Below are positions 54,445 to 62,716 of a stretch of DNA of 64,000 nucleotides, piece after piece (position 1 is the first letter of the stretch; each line of letters opens with the position of its first letter). A model generated the notes under the pieces. It did no database searches and had not been told where the DNA came from. It saw only the letters and a program-made list of their open reading frames with translations. The translations under genes were made by a program, and so were the position numbers. The DNA is from Bacillota bacterium (GTDB taxonomy: Bacteria > Bacillota > Clostridia > DSM-8532): positions 682,001 through 746,000 of the forward strand of contig JAEZTB010000042.1 of the NCBI GenBank assembly GCA_023443745.1, in the 5' to 3' direction.

Positions 54445-55457
54445 CCTTTTTTCTCCCCCTTTGCCTTCGAGATGGACGGATTGTTTTTCTTGCGTAATTT
54501 CCTGCGTATTGTTTTGCCGACATTGGAGGCTAAACCTGCAAGTCCCATAGGCATAAAGACCATCAAAAGAATAACACCGACACCATAGATAAGCTGCAAA
54601 TACTGCTGCATGAATCTGAGCCACTCAGGAAGCATGGTGACCAATACCGATCCTACAAAGATACCTACCGTATTGTTAACACCGCCAAGCATTGCCATAA
54701 TAATGTAGGAGGTCGCACGCTCGAATGTAAACATATCCGAAGATACGAACTGACTGTGCATGGCATACAATGAACCTGCAACCGCCGCAAGGGCACCGGC
54801 AATGGTAAAGGCTATTACTTTCGTCATAAAGACGTTAATACCGAGTGTTTGTGCTGCAATTTCGTTATCACGGATGGCCGACAGTGAACGGCCAAGCTGG
54901 GAACGACGGATTCTTTCAACCAGTAGTGCGACAACCAGAACAATACCACTTAGAATATAGAACCACTCGTTATAGTTTGTAGGACTAAAGCCAAAGATTT
55001 TGAGTGTGGGAATATTGGAAATACCGTCCGGGCCTCCGAACAGTGGTTTATAGCTAAGGTAAAAGGACCAGGCAACCTGAACAAGACCAATGGTTGCAAA
55101 AGTAAAATAAGTACCCTTCAATCGGAATAAAACCAGACCGATCAAAAACGACAGCAAAGCGGATAATAAAATGGTCAACAGGAGCGCAAGTGAGGTATCC
55201 AATACGAATCCAAGCCGTCCTGAGGTGACGTTAGCCGTAAAGTAAGCACCCACACCCATGAAGGCAACAGCGGCAAAAGAAAGTTGCCCACCAAGCCCCA
55301 GCATCACGGAAACGCCATAGACAGCGATTGAATAAATCAGCCCCAGATTCAGAACCATCATTGAGTAACCTTGATTAACACGCGGAATCACAAGAACAAA
55401 GATCGCCGCTAGTAAGAAAATCAAACAGGTAGAAAATTTTATGTTAATTTTTTTCAT
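54441..55457 (-). CDS. livM: Branched-chain-type ABC transporter permease (LivM-like)
   Basis: 338 aa, about nine membrane helices; LivM signature GLGGQLSFAAVAFMGVGAYF and the ATPase-contact loop LGRSLSAIRDNEIAAQTLGIN. Basic C-terminal tail (RRKLRKKNN). ATG after GAGGTGAG, nine bases from livH. Confidence 0.93.
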   Translation of the reverse strand: MKKINIKFSTCLIFLLAAIFVLVIPRVNQGYSMMVLNLGLIYSIAVYGVSVMLGLGGQLSFAAVAFMGVGAYFTANVTSGRLGFVLDTSLALLLTILLSALLSFLIGLVLFRLKGTYFTFATIGLVQVAWSFYLSYKPLFGGPDGISNIPTLKIFGFSPTNYNEWFYILSGIVLVVALLVERIRRSQLGRSLSAIRDNEIAAQTLGINVFMTKVIAFTIAGALAAVAGSLYAMHSQFVSSDMFTFERATSYIIMAMLGGVNNTVGIFVGSVLVTMLPEWLRFMQQYLQLIYGVGVILLMVFMPMGLAGLASNVGKTIRRKLRKKNNPSISKAKGEKKG

Positions 55458-55466
55458 TATCTCACC

Positions 55467-56363
55467 TCACGCCTTATCGGCGACTTTTTCGCCGAACAGT
55501 CCTTGCGGCCTAATGAGAAGAACTGCAATCAATACGAGAAAAACGACCGCATCTTTGTATTGCGAAAATTGGATGGTACTGTAGGATTCAACCAATCCAA
55601 TGAGCAGAGAACCAATAATAGCCCCCTTGATATTGCCGAATCCACCGATAACGACACCGGCAAAAGCTCTCAGTTGGAGTGAACCCAAGGTATTGCTCAC
55701 CATAAAGATAGGAGATATCATATATCCACCTACTGAAGCAAGTGAAACAACAATAATATAGGTAGCAGCGGTTGTCAGTATGGTTGGAATACCAAGCAAC
55801 TCCGCAGCATACTTGTCCTGTGCGGCGGCCTGCATCATACGACCCGCGTAAAGTTTTTCAAATAAAATAAACACGAGCATAATCAATACTGCGCCCACAA
55901 TAATTGTGAGGACAAATTGCCATTGAAGCTTAAATGTACCGATTTTCAGAACAGCTGCTTTTCCAGTCTCAGGATTTTTCATGATAGGTGGCATCGAACG
56001 TGGCAGACTTCCCCAAATCAGCGTAGCAATTTCCTTAATGGCCATTGAGGCACCCATTGTGGAAATAACAGTAGCAGCCGGATAGGCGGCGTCTTTGAGG
56101 GGCCAATATACTGTAAACATAAAAACGATGCCGATAATTGCAAATGAAATTAGCGCAAGTGGCACCATTGCCCAAAAGGGCAGCTTTATATCAATGGTAA
56201 GCGCACAGGTAACAAATGCACCAAACATGAGAAGATCACCCTGTGCAAAGTTCATTACACCGATTGCGCGAATCAGTAGTATTAATCCCATTGCCAAAAG
56301 CGCATAAATCATACCCATGGCAACACCATTAACCGTTAGCGAAACAAATGTATTTATATTCAT
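55467..56363 (-). CDS. livH: Branched-chain-type ABC transporter permease (LivH-like)
   Basis: 298 aa, about eight helices: MGLILLIRAIGVMNFAQGDLLMFGAF near the N-terminus and contact loop MMQAAAQDKYAAELLGI. Pairs with LivM. Separated from the solute-binding gene by ~480 bases containing a strong hairpin. Confidence 0.93.
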   Translation of the reverse strand: MNINTFVSLTVNGVAMGMIYALLAMGLILLIRAIGVMNFAQGDLLMFGAFVTCALTIDIKLPFWAMVPLALISFAIIGIVFMFTVYWPLKDAAYPAATVISTMGASMAIKEIATLIWGSLPRSMPPIMKNPETGKAAVLKIGTFKLQWQFVLTIIVGAVLIMLVFILFEKLYAGRMMQAAAQDKYAAELLGIPTILTTAATYIIVVSLASVGGYMISPIFMVSNTLGSLQLRAFAGVVIGGFGNIKGAIIGSLLIGLVESYSTIQFSQYKDAVVFLVLIAVLLIRPQGLFGEKVADKA

Positions 56364-56846
56364 TGTATCACCCTATATAATGAAAACCAGAAATGTTTCA
56401 TTATCCTTTATTTTGTAGTTCAAACAATGGAAGCTGGATAAATAGATGGTTTGTGAAAGTTTAAAAACTTTAAATTACGGACTTTCCGGCTTTATCATCA
56501 TGCTTATTTTTCTCAAGGTGGGAAGCTATGCATACAATTAACCCTTGCCTTTTTCTAACAAAGGCTGCTGGTTTTCTATAGAGGTGCGCACAGCGCATCA
56601 CAAGTCTTGACCTTTAACATATGGGGCCGTTGGCTGCTCATTCACATGAGCAGCCAACCTTCCCTGGCTCAATATATTTTTTAGACACGAGGCATTTGTT
56701 TATTTGACACAATAATGACTTAATAACCTAATCATCAAAAGATCTAAAGAACAAAAATCTCTCTAATAGTCAATTGTTTAATAAATGAACCTACTCCCCT
56801 AATATACCTATCTTTTAATATTTTAATAGGATTTTCTTATTATTAA
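56364..56846. other. Long gap between solute-binding and permease genes
   Basis: 483 AT-rich bases without a supported gene. Holds a perfect hairpin at 56629-56658. Probably an intercistronic region that lets the binding protein be made in excess of the permeases, though a second promoter is possible. Confidence 0.5.
56629..56658. terminator. Perfect 13-bp hairpin after the solute-binding gene
   Basis: GTTGGCTGCTCAT / ATGAGCAGCCAAC with a four-base loop and no T-run on either strand. More likely a partial terminator or 3'-end mRNA stabiliser for the solute-binding transcript than a full stop. Confidence 0.55.
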
Positions 56847-58070
56847 TTATCTGCTCTTAACGGTGTCAACCATAACAGCCTTGCCATCTTTATTGATTGT
56901 TAAGAACTGACTTGTGCTGAAGCCATGGTTGTCAGCATAGGAATAGGTAGACATTGCGCCTTTATAATCTTTGATCTGTTCCAAAGCCTTGTTGATTGCT
57001 TCTTTATCGGTAGTTGTATTGGCAATCTCACAAGCCTTTTTAAAGAGCATGATGGAATCATATACGGTAACTGCAGGCATGTCAGAGTCTGCCTTATATT
57101 TGTCAAAATATGCTTGTGCAAAGTTCTTGCCCTCTTCGGTAGAAACTTCAACAGTCCAGTCAGCAACTGCGTTCCAACCGTTGGCAGAATCCCCAGCGTT
57201 TGTACGGCAAACTGCAGAAGCCCAAGAAGATGAGCCAAGAAGAGGAATATCCATTCCTATTGATTCAATTTGCTGGCAAATAAGAGCTGCAGGCATCTGA
57301 TGTCCGATTGCAATAAGACCATCGACATCGGAATTCTGAATCTGGGTGAGCAGTGGAGTGAAGTTCTTTTCGTCAATAACGAATCCGTATAGATTTTTCT
57401 CCGGCACTTCAATTCCTAAGTTCTTTAGGGCTGCGAGTGTCTGGTCTTTAAGGCCGGTACCGAAGCTCTCTGTAGAATAGAGGACAGCAGGATTTTTCAT
57501 TTTGAGGTTCTCTGTTGCTGCCTTTGCAAGCAGAATACCGGATTGATCGTCAGTCATACGAGCCTGCCAAATGTAGGGATTTTTTTCTTTTGGTATGTTA
57601 GCAGATGATCCACCTGCAAACATTGTGATCTTTTTCTCCAAGACAATGGGAGATGCAGCGATACAGTTTCCGGAGTATGTGGAACCAAAGAAGGCTACGA
57701 CCTCGGGATAGTTCATGATTTTTGTCATCGCGTTTACGGATGCCTGAAGGTTATCAACTTCGTCCTCAAAAACTAATTTTAGCTCTTTTCCTAAGATACC
57801 GCCATTCGCATTGATGTGTTCTGCAGCAAGCTCGGCACCGTTTTTGACATATTCACCAACCATCTTATTGGTTCCGGTGATAGGAGCTACAACACCAAAA
57901 GTAATTTCTCCGTCAAGTTTCGTAGGGGTTGCTGTAGGTGTTCCGGCACCTGCCGAAGATGTGGGAGGAGTACTGCTGTTGGTAGGAGTTGCCGGTGCAG
58001 TGTTACCACATCCGCTCAACACAGTCATTGCTACCACCAGGATCAATACGAGTAGTCTGCATTTTTTCAT
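56847..58070 (-). CDS. Branched-chain-type solute-binding lipoprotein (LivJ-like)
   Basis: 407 aa. Lipobox VLSGC with Cys21, Thr/Pro-rich linker to ~residue 52, then a type I periplasmic-binding fold of the Leu/Ile/Val family (FGVVAPITGTNKMVGEYVKNGAELA, GGSSANIP, LLGSSSWAS). First gene of the transporter operon, ATG after AAGGAAG. Ligand cannot be read from sequence; context favours a sugar, polyol or sugar acid. Confidence 0.92.
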   Translation of the reverse strand: MKKCRLLVLILVVAMTVLSGCGNTAPATPTNSSTPPTSSAGAGTPTATPTKLDGEITFGVVAPITGTNKMVGEYVKNGAELAAEHINANGGILGKELKLVFEDEVDNLQASVNAMTKIMNYPEVVAFFGSTYSGNCIAASPIVLEKKITMFAGGSSANIPKEKNPYIWQARMTDDQSGILLAKAATENLKMKNPAVLYSTESFGTGLKDQTLAALKNLGIEVPEKNLYGFVIDEKNFTPLLTQIQNSDVDGLIAIGHQMPAALICQQIESIGMDIPLLGSSSWASAVCRTNAGDSANGWNAVADWTVEVSTEEGKNFAQAYFDKYKADSDMPAVTVYDSIMLFKKACEIANTTTDKEAINKALEQIKDYKGAMSTYSYADNHGFSTSQFLTINKDGKAVMVDTVKSR

Positions 58071-58370
58071 TTTCTTCTTCCTTTCTTTTTTGTGTTTTCA
58101 CACATATTGGTCCACTAAGATTGTACATAAACTGTTTTTTGTAAATGTACATGCTGCATTAAGATTGGAGATATTTAGAAATTATACGACGTCATACGTC
58201 ATATTCGTCAAGTTTATAGTAGCAGATTGCATAGTTTGTGTCAATGGAAATAATAAAGTTTATATGTTTAAAACAAATAGGGCCTAAATCATCATTTGAA
58301 ATGCCTCAATCGATGATTTTTTAACAAACTCCTGGTCCCGTATTAGATAAGTTGTGATGGACATAAACGC
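58071..58370. other. Control region between livJ-like gene and gntR
   Basis: 300 bases holding the livJ promoter/operator at 58181-58211 and a ~110-base leader. An imperfect repeat AATCATC / GATGATT near 58287-58318, downstream of gntR, has its T-run on the plus strand; I see nothing else. Confidence 0.5.
58181..58211 (-). promoter_or_regulatory. livJ-operon promoter with embedded GntR operator
   Basis: Minus strand: -35 TTGACG (58206-58211) and -10 TATAAT (58181-58186) with a 19-base spacer. The spacer contains ACGTCATACGTC (58189-58200, plus-strand reading), the same 12-mer as at the garK promoter. On the minus strand it reads as a direct repeat of TATGACG. Confidence 0.72.
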
Positions 58371-59111
58371 TTACAAATGATCATCACTTGAAGCAGAAGG
58401 CTCTGCCTCATTTTTGAATTTACCCATCAGCTCCTCTAAATTAAGCTTGTTATAATTCAGATGGCGAAGCATAGCATCACTTGCCTTATTGGGATCATGC
58501 TCTGAAATAGCTTGAATGATTTCACGATGGACTTTCAAAGCCATTATTCTCTTCGAATAGACTGGAAATGCATTATACAGCGAAATACCCGAATTGATAA
58601 TAGGAATCAGATTTGGCATCACAAGGTTCCGGGTACTCTCCGCAATACATGTATGAAGCTCTACATCAAGAGCAGCATAATCCTTGTTGGCGGAAGCTAG
58701 TCCTTCAATTTCTTCACATAATTGTTTCATCCGTTCAATCTCGCTCTCCTGCGCGTTTTGCGCAGCAAAACCAGCAATCTGCGGTTCAAGAATCAAACGA
58801 ATATCAATAAGGTCGGATGCCAGCTTATGTTTGTCCTTAAAGAAAGCGAGACCCAACGGGTCGTCTGCGACACCGGGCCTAAGTGTAACAAAGGTACCTT
58901 TTCCTCGCCTGATTTCCAGAACATTGCGAGATACCAGCAGCTTCACTGCTTCTCGCACAGTACCCCTTCCCACTTTCAAGCTTTTTGCCAGATCAAATTC
59001 ATTGGGCAGCTTCTCACCACTGGTGAGATTTTCATCAATAATAAGCTGCAGTATTTGATCTGTTACTCGCTCAGCTAATGATTTTTCATTCCCTGTCACT
59101 GCTTCAAACAT
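58371..59111 (-). CDS. GntR-family regulator, FadR/FCD subfamily
   Basis: 246 aa from the ATG at 59111, 11 bases after AAGGA; a TTG at 59156 has no site. Residues ~12-75: winged helix (LAERVTDQILQLI, LPNEFDLAKSLKVGRGTVREAV, GKGTFV). The rest is an FCD ligand domain with likely metal-site residues (Asp in LIDIRLILEP, His in DVELHTCIAE and LKVHREII). Such regulators answer to sugar acids or hydroxyacids. Sits upstream of the transport operon on the same strand, with a promoter carrying its own candidate operator. Confidence 0.9.
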   Translation of the reverse strand: MFEAVTGNEKSLAERVTDQILQLIIDENLTSGEKLPNEFDLAKSLKVGRGTVREAVKLLVSRNVLEIRRGKGTFVTLRPGVADDPLGLAFFKDKHKLASDLIDIRLILEPQIAGFAAQNAQESEIERMKQLCEEIEGLASANKDYAALDVELHTCIAESTRNLVMPNLIPIINSGISLYNAFPVYSKRIMALKVHREIIQAISEHDPNKASDAMLRHLNYNKLNLEELMGKFKNEAEPSASSDDHL

Positions 59112-59238
59112 ATAAGCTTTCATCCTTTTTGCATATAACACTGTGTATTGAGGCAAATATCATCTATTCTCGTTAAGATAGGTTGCTAAAGCTTGATTGT
59201 ATGAATAAGCACATTATCAAAAATTTAACAATGGTCAA

Positions 59239-59267
59239 ACTATAAGGTCATACATCGTACCTCTCAA
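59239..59267 (-). promoter_or_regulatory. gntR promoter with putative autoregulatory operator
   Basis: Minus strand: -35 TTGAGA (59262-59267), exactly 17 bases, -10 TATAGT (59239-59244). The spacer reads AGGTCATACATC on the plus strand (59245-59256), 10 of 12 bases identical to the livJ and garK sites, with the core GTCATAC intact. Confidence 0.65.
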
Positions 59268-59427
59268 TACTAACAGGTCTATTTACATTTATCAACAGTT
59301 TAGCATCAAATATGTTAATCTATCTTTTTGACCTAAATCTATGAATGCGAGTCCTCACGCTTGTTCTGCAAAACAATCATCACCTGGTTCCATCTTTTGG
59401 CATTACTTCTGTGCCATATTGTTGATA

Positions 59428-59483
59428 TGGTATAATAACCTTACCCGTTACCAGAGTTCGTTCCTAAAAAAACGAATAACAGG
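59428..59483 (+). repeat. Dispersed leader element B3 (promoter-box-hairpin) before dinB
   Basis: Extended -10 TGGTATAAT, then ACCTTACCCGTTACCAGAG, then TTCGTTC-CTAAAAA-AACGAA. Matches the complement of elements B1 and B2 across this core, but lacks their far end. Lies 19-74 bases before dinB, in the right orientation to be its promoter. Confidence 0.72.
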
Positions 59484-59501
59484 GCAGTAAGGTAATTTAG
59501 T

Positions 59502-60728
59502 ATGGATACTACAATTTTACATTGCGATTGCAATGGTTTTTTTGCCTCTGTGGAATGTTTGCTTTCTCCTGAACTTAAAAATGTGCCCATGGCTGTCTGC
59601 GGAAATCCTGAAAATCGCCATGGTATTATCCTTGCCAAAAATGAGCTTGCGAAAATATTCAATGTTCAAACAGCGGAAACCATTTGGCAGGCAAAACGAA
59701 AATGCCCCGATTTAGTTCTCGTTCCACCACGTCATGGGGAGTATGAAAAATATTCGGAGCTTGTTAACGAAATTTACGCTCGTTTTACCGATAAGGTTGA
59801 ACCCTTTGGTATTGATGAGTCTTGGCTTGATGTCACCGGCAGCAGGCATCTCTTTGGCGACGGCAAGCAAATTGCTGATACCCTTCGTGAAACTGTTGCT
59901 TCTGAGATAGGATTGACCATATCGGTGGGTGTCTCTTTTAACAAGGTTTTTGCTAAGCTCGGCAGTGACTATAAGAAGCCCAATGCGACAACGGTGATAG
60001 ACAGAGATAATTACACCGACATCGTGTTCCCGTTGCCGGTTTCCGACCTATTGTACGTGGGAAAGTCCGCAAAGGAAACGTTATCCAAGTTCCATATCTA
60101 CACAATCGGAGACCTCGCTAAAAGTGACAAGAATGTGATCATCTCCAAGCTGGGTAAAATGGGTGAAATCATACATGATTATGCCAATGGCCTGGATGAC
60201 AGCCCTGTTAAATCCATGTCCGATGAAAGAGAAGTCAAGTCTGTAGGAAATGGTATGACCTTTAAAAGGGATCTTGTTGGGCTTTCTGATATTCGGCTGA
60301 GTATCAATGCCCTTGCTGATTCTGTAGCCTCCAGATTACGCCAATATGGTGTAAAATGCTCAACAGTACAAGTTACCATAAGGGATCCGTATTTCAAAAC
60401 AATAACAAGGCAGAAGGCTTTGTTACACCCTACTCATCTGTCGAAAGAGATTGCCTGCGCAGCCCTTGAAATCATACAATCGGCCTGGAGCCTTAAGGCG
60501 CCCATCCGTATGCTCACCATTACAGGAGCTAATCTTGTAATTGCCGACAATGTTGAAGAACAACTGTCCCTCTTTGAGGATGACAGCTGCGAAAAGCGAA
60601 AAAAGCAGGAGCATTTGGAAGCTGCAATAGATAAAATCCGGGATAAGTATGGCAGAAAGGCACTCTCATTTGGCTCTATTATTCATAACGACCTGGGGAT
60701 AGAGGAACCCCACGACGAAAAGCCTTAG
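59502..60728 (+). CDS. dinB: DNA polymerase IV (Y family)
   Basis: 408 aa. Catalytic acids Asp9 (HCDCNGFFASVE) and Asp105-Glu106 (GIDESWLDV), little-finger domain to ~residue 350, and a beta-clamp peptide EEQLSLFED near residue 362. Error-prone lesion-bypass polymerase. Unusual Asn in place of the common Asp-Met in the first motif (DCNGFFASVE) is the pattern of the Clostridia DinB subgroup. AAGG nine bases before the ATG. I see no LexA box; the promoter seems to be repeat element B3. Confidence 0.92.
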   Translation: MDTTILHCDCNGFFASVECLLSPELKNVPMAVCGNPENRHGIILAKNELAKIFNVQTAETIWQAKRKCPDLVLVPPRHGEYEKYSELVNEIYARFTDKVEPFGIDESWLDVTGSRHLFGDGKQIADTLRETVASEIGLTISVGVSFNKVFAKLGSDYKKPNATTVIDRDNYTDIVFPLPVSDLLYVGKSAKETLSKFHIYTIGDLAKSDKNVIISKLGKMGEIIHDYANGLDDSPVKSMSDEREVKSVGNGMTFKRDLVGLSDIRLSINALADSVASRLRQYGVKCSTVQVTIRDPYFKTITRQKALLHPTHLSKEIACAALEIIQSAWSLKAPIRMLTITGANLVIADNVEEQLSLFEDDSCEKRKKQEHLEAAIDKIRDKYGRKALSFGSIIHNDLGIEEPHDEKP

Positions 60729-60748
60729 GGTTCTTATTATATTAGCCC

Positions 60749-61381
60749 TTATGGATAAATATATTCAATTCTACTTTTGAGCCTTTTTTCATCCAAGGGG
60801 CCAACTTGACTGGCATCCTTAATAACATAGCCTTCCTTGTCAATAAAAAGTGTGGTCGGGATGGATCGAATACCATAGGTTTTGGCAGCATCCTGTTTCT
60901 TATCAAATAAGACGGTAAAGGAGGTATAGTTGTTTTCCTCTATATATTCAAGACCGCTTTCCACGGTTTCTCTATCACCGTCAACCAAATCAATCATGAG
61001 AAAGACCAGCTCATCCTCTGAATACTCCTCAGACACCTTGTTAAAATGGGGCATCTCCGATTTGCATGGTGGGCACCAGCTAGCCCAGAAGTTTAAAACA
61101 ACAGGGGTCCCTAAATAATCTGACAGCTTTACTTCATTTCCATCAGCATCATAAACTGTAAAATCAGGTGCCTTTATCTTCCCATCATCCTCTGATTCGG
61201 GATCAGTGGCCTCCGGCGAACTGCCTGGTGTTACCTTGGGAGAGCTTTCTATGGAGGGATTCGGGCTTACTAGATTATCAGCCTGGTACCGTTCTGATAA
61301 ATACTTGTAGGAAAAACCTATGACGACCATAAAGATTATAAACAATGCAAAATACAGAAATGTTTTTGCTTCTTTATTCAT
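60749..61381 (-). CDS. Membrane-anchored TlpA/ResA-like thiol-disulfide protein
   Basis: 210 aa. N-terminal membrane anchor (residues ~8-25), Ser/Pro/Glu-rich linker to ~68, thioredoxin fold with WCPPC active site (Cys103, Cys106) and cis-Pro in GIRSIPTTLFID. Acts outside the membrane, reducing disulfides with electrons passed by CcdA, encoded just upstream. ATG after GGAG. Confidence 0.92.
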   Translation of the reverse strand: MNKEAKTFLYFALFIIFMVVIGFSYKYLSERYQADNLVSPNPSIESSPKVTPGSSPEATDPESEDDGKIKAPDFTVYDADGNEVKLSDYLGTPVVLNFWASWCPPCKSEMPHFNKVSEEYSEDELVFLMIDLVDGDRETVESGLEYIEENNYTSFTVLFDKKQDAAKTYGIRSIPTTLFIDKEGYVIKDASQVGPLDEKRLKSRIEYIYP

Positions 61382-61420
61382 ACTCGCACTCCAATCCTAA
61401 TTTCTAACCATTATTCAAAG

Positions 61421-61443
61421 CATATGTGTATAAAACACATATG
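61421..61443. other. Intercistronic hairpin between ccdA and tlpA-like genes
   Basis: CATATGTGT / ACACATATG, nine-base perfect stem with a five-base loop, no T-run. Possibly an RNA processing or stability element. Confidence 0.4.
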
Positions 61444-61459
61444 GGGCGTAAACTTACAA

Positions 61460-62131
61460 TTAAAAGGACAGTAAAGCAAGAAGCTTTCCCAGTAAGCCTG
61501 TCATCATAGCAAGCCCTACTATGACCAGAAGAAAACCGGAAATCCCATTAACAATTTTATAATTTCTTTTAATAAAATTGAATACATGCTTTAACCGATC
61601 AAGAAGCAGGGCTGAAATAACAAACGGTATACCGAGGCCAAAGGAGAAGCTCAAAAGCATCAGAATTCCTTTCAGGCTATCCTGGGAAGATGCCGCCAGC
61701 ATTAAGGCTGAGCTCAAAAACGCGCCTACACAGGGAGTCCAACCGATAGAAAAAACAACACCAAAAAGTGCGGCTGAGAGAAAGCCAAGACTTTTGGGCT
61801 GATAATCAACTTTTTTAACCCTCTGTAGGAATGAAAGGTTCAGTACGCCAAGATAGTTGAGGCCAAATACCAAAACAATTGCCCCGCCTACCAAATTGAC
61901 CCATTGGGAATATTGAATAAGAAGTCCTCCAAATGTCCCTGCAAAGGCTCCCAAAGCGGTAAATACAATTGTAAACCCCAACACAAAGCCGAGGGCGTTG
62001 ATTAAGGTCTTTTTCCTATCTCCATTGACCTGACCACCGGCAAAATAGGAAATGTAAAGCGGCAGCATCGGCAGCATGCAGGGAGAAATAAAGGTTATAA
62101 TGCCTTCAAGCAACGAAATCAAGTAATCCAT
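61460..62131 (-). CDS. ccdA: CcdA/DsbD-type transmembrane electron carrier
   Basis: 223 aa, six membrane helices. Redox cysteines Cys18 (ITFISPCMLPMLP) and Cys134 (FSIGWTPCVGAFLS) in the two helix-breaking Pro-Cys motifs of the family. Moves electrons from cytoplasmic thioredoxin to the TlpA-like protein. No cytochrome c maturation genes nearby, so the target may be other extracytoplasmic thiols. ATG after AAAGGAG. Confidence 0.93.
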   Translation of the reverse strand: MDYLISLLEGIITFISPCMLPMLPLYISYFAGGQVNGDRKKTLINALGFVLGFTIVFTALGAFAGTFGGLLIQYSQWVNLVGGAIVLVFGLNYLGVLNLSFLQRVKKVDYQPKSLGFLSAALFGVVFSIGWTPCVGAFLSSALMLAASSQDSLKGILMLLSFSFGLGIPFVISALLLDRLKHVFNFIKRNYKIVNGISGFLLVIVGLAMMTGLLGKLLALLSF

Positions 62132-62228
62132 AGCAACTCTCCTTTACCTCTCTATTTAGATATACTATATTATAATAAATGAATATGCTTTAAGTCTTCT
62201 GTAACCATGTTACACAAAATAAACAACT

Positions 62229-62417
62229 TCATAATTCAAAAGGTTCAAAATGGGGATTTTCATCATCTCCTTTTTGAACCTTTCTACGATTATACGCTCT
62301 TGGATTTTCAGGTTTTCTTGTAACCGGGCTAATGGCCCCCCAGGATCCACGTTTTTTTAGGTTAAGCTTTCGCTGTTCCTTTTTGCTGAGCTTTTCCTTG
62401 GGTATAAATTTATTCAT
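62229..62417 (-). CDS. Small basic conserved protein of unknown function
   Basis: 62 aa, strongly basic N-terminal two thirds (KEKLSKKEQRKLNLKKRG) and a tract WGAISPVTRKPENPRAYNR that I recall from short hypothetical proteins of Clostridia. Charge suggests nucleic-acid or ribosome association; not shown. ATG after AGGAG. Transcribed from the B2 element side. Confidence 0.7.
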   Translation of the reverse strand: MNKFIPKEKLSKKEQRKLNLKKRGSWGAISPVTRKPENPRAYNRRKVQKGDDENPHFEPFEL

Positions 62418-62716
62418 CTCCTATCATCCTTTCTATCTACTGTATTAATACGAAGTATCAATGCTCTCGGGCACCTGTCACCTTTAGGCGTTCGAAATTT
62501 TAAATTTTACTTTTAGGTCGAGGCTTGTTGTTCGTTCTTTTAGGAACGAACTCTGGTAACGGGTGAGGTTATTATACCATAACCCTGAGCAAGAGGCACG
62601 CTTTCTTAAGGTTGTGGAAACCTTTCACAATCATGTTTTATTAAGCTACCCTATGGGAATGTATCAGTGGGACTAATTCTATATAAAATCTTTTCTGATG
62701 TTTAGGAGGTATGACC
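62418..62716. other. Divergent intergenic region with element B2
   Basis: 299 bases between the small basic gene (minus) and the GH9 gene (plus). B2 occupies 62445-62577. No clear promoter for the GH9 gene is visible in the remaining ~140 bases. Confidence 0.5.
62445..62577 (-). repeat. Dispersed leader element B2 (promoter-box-hairpin)
   Basis: Minus strand: TGGTATAAT, ACCTCACCCGTTACC, hairpin GTTCGTTC-CTAAAA-GAACGAAC, then CCTAAAAG..AAATTTCGAACGCC, AGGTGAC and ATTGATACTTCGTATTAA. Both ends match B1 at 31.3 kb; the middle is shorter (133 versus 181 bases). Points at the small basic gene. Confidence 0.75.

Larger units (their letters stand above)
59112..59501. other. Divergent region between gntR and DNA polymerase IV gene
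   Basis: 390 bases holding the gntR promoter/operator (59239-59267) and repeat element B3 (59428-59483). The stretch 59270-59425 between them shows nothing I can assign. Confidence 0.5.

Noticed and set aside
52953..58070. Plain branched-chain amino-acid importer
   Set aside because: The genes are of that family, but all co-transcribed neighbours are sugar/hydroxyacid enzymes and the operator links to glycerate kinase; amino-acid transport is kept only as a fallback.
59428..59483. GTTCGTTC...AACGAA before dinB as a LexA/SOS box
   Set aside because: It does not match the GAAC-N4-GTTC form used by Gram-positive LexA, and the same hairpin precedes genes unrelated to DNA repair.
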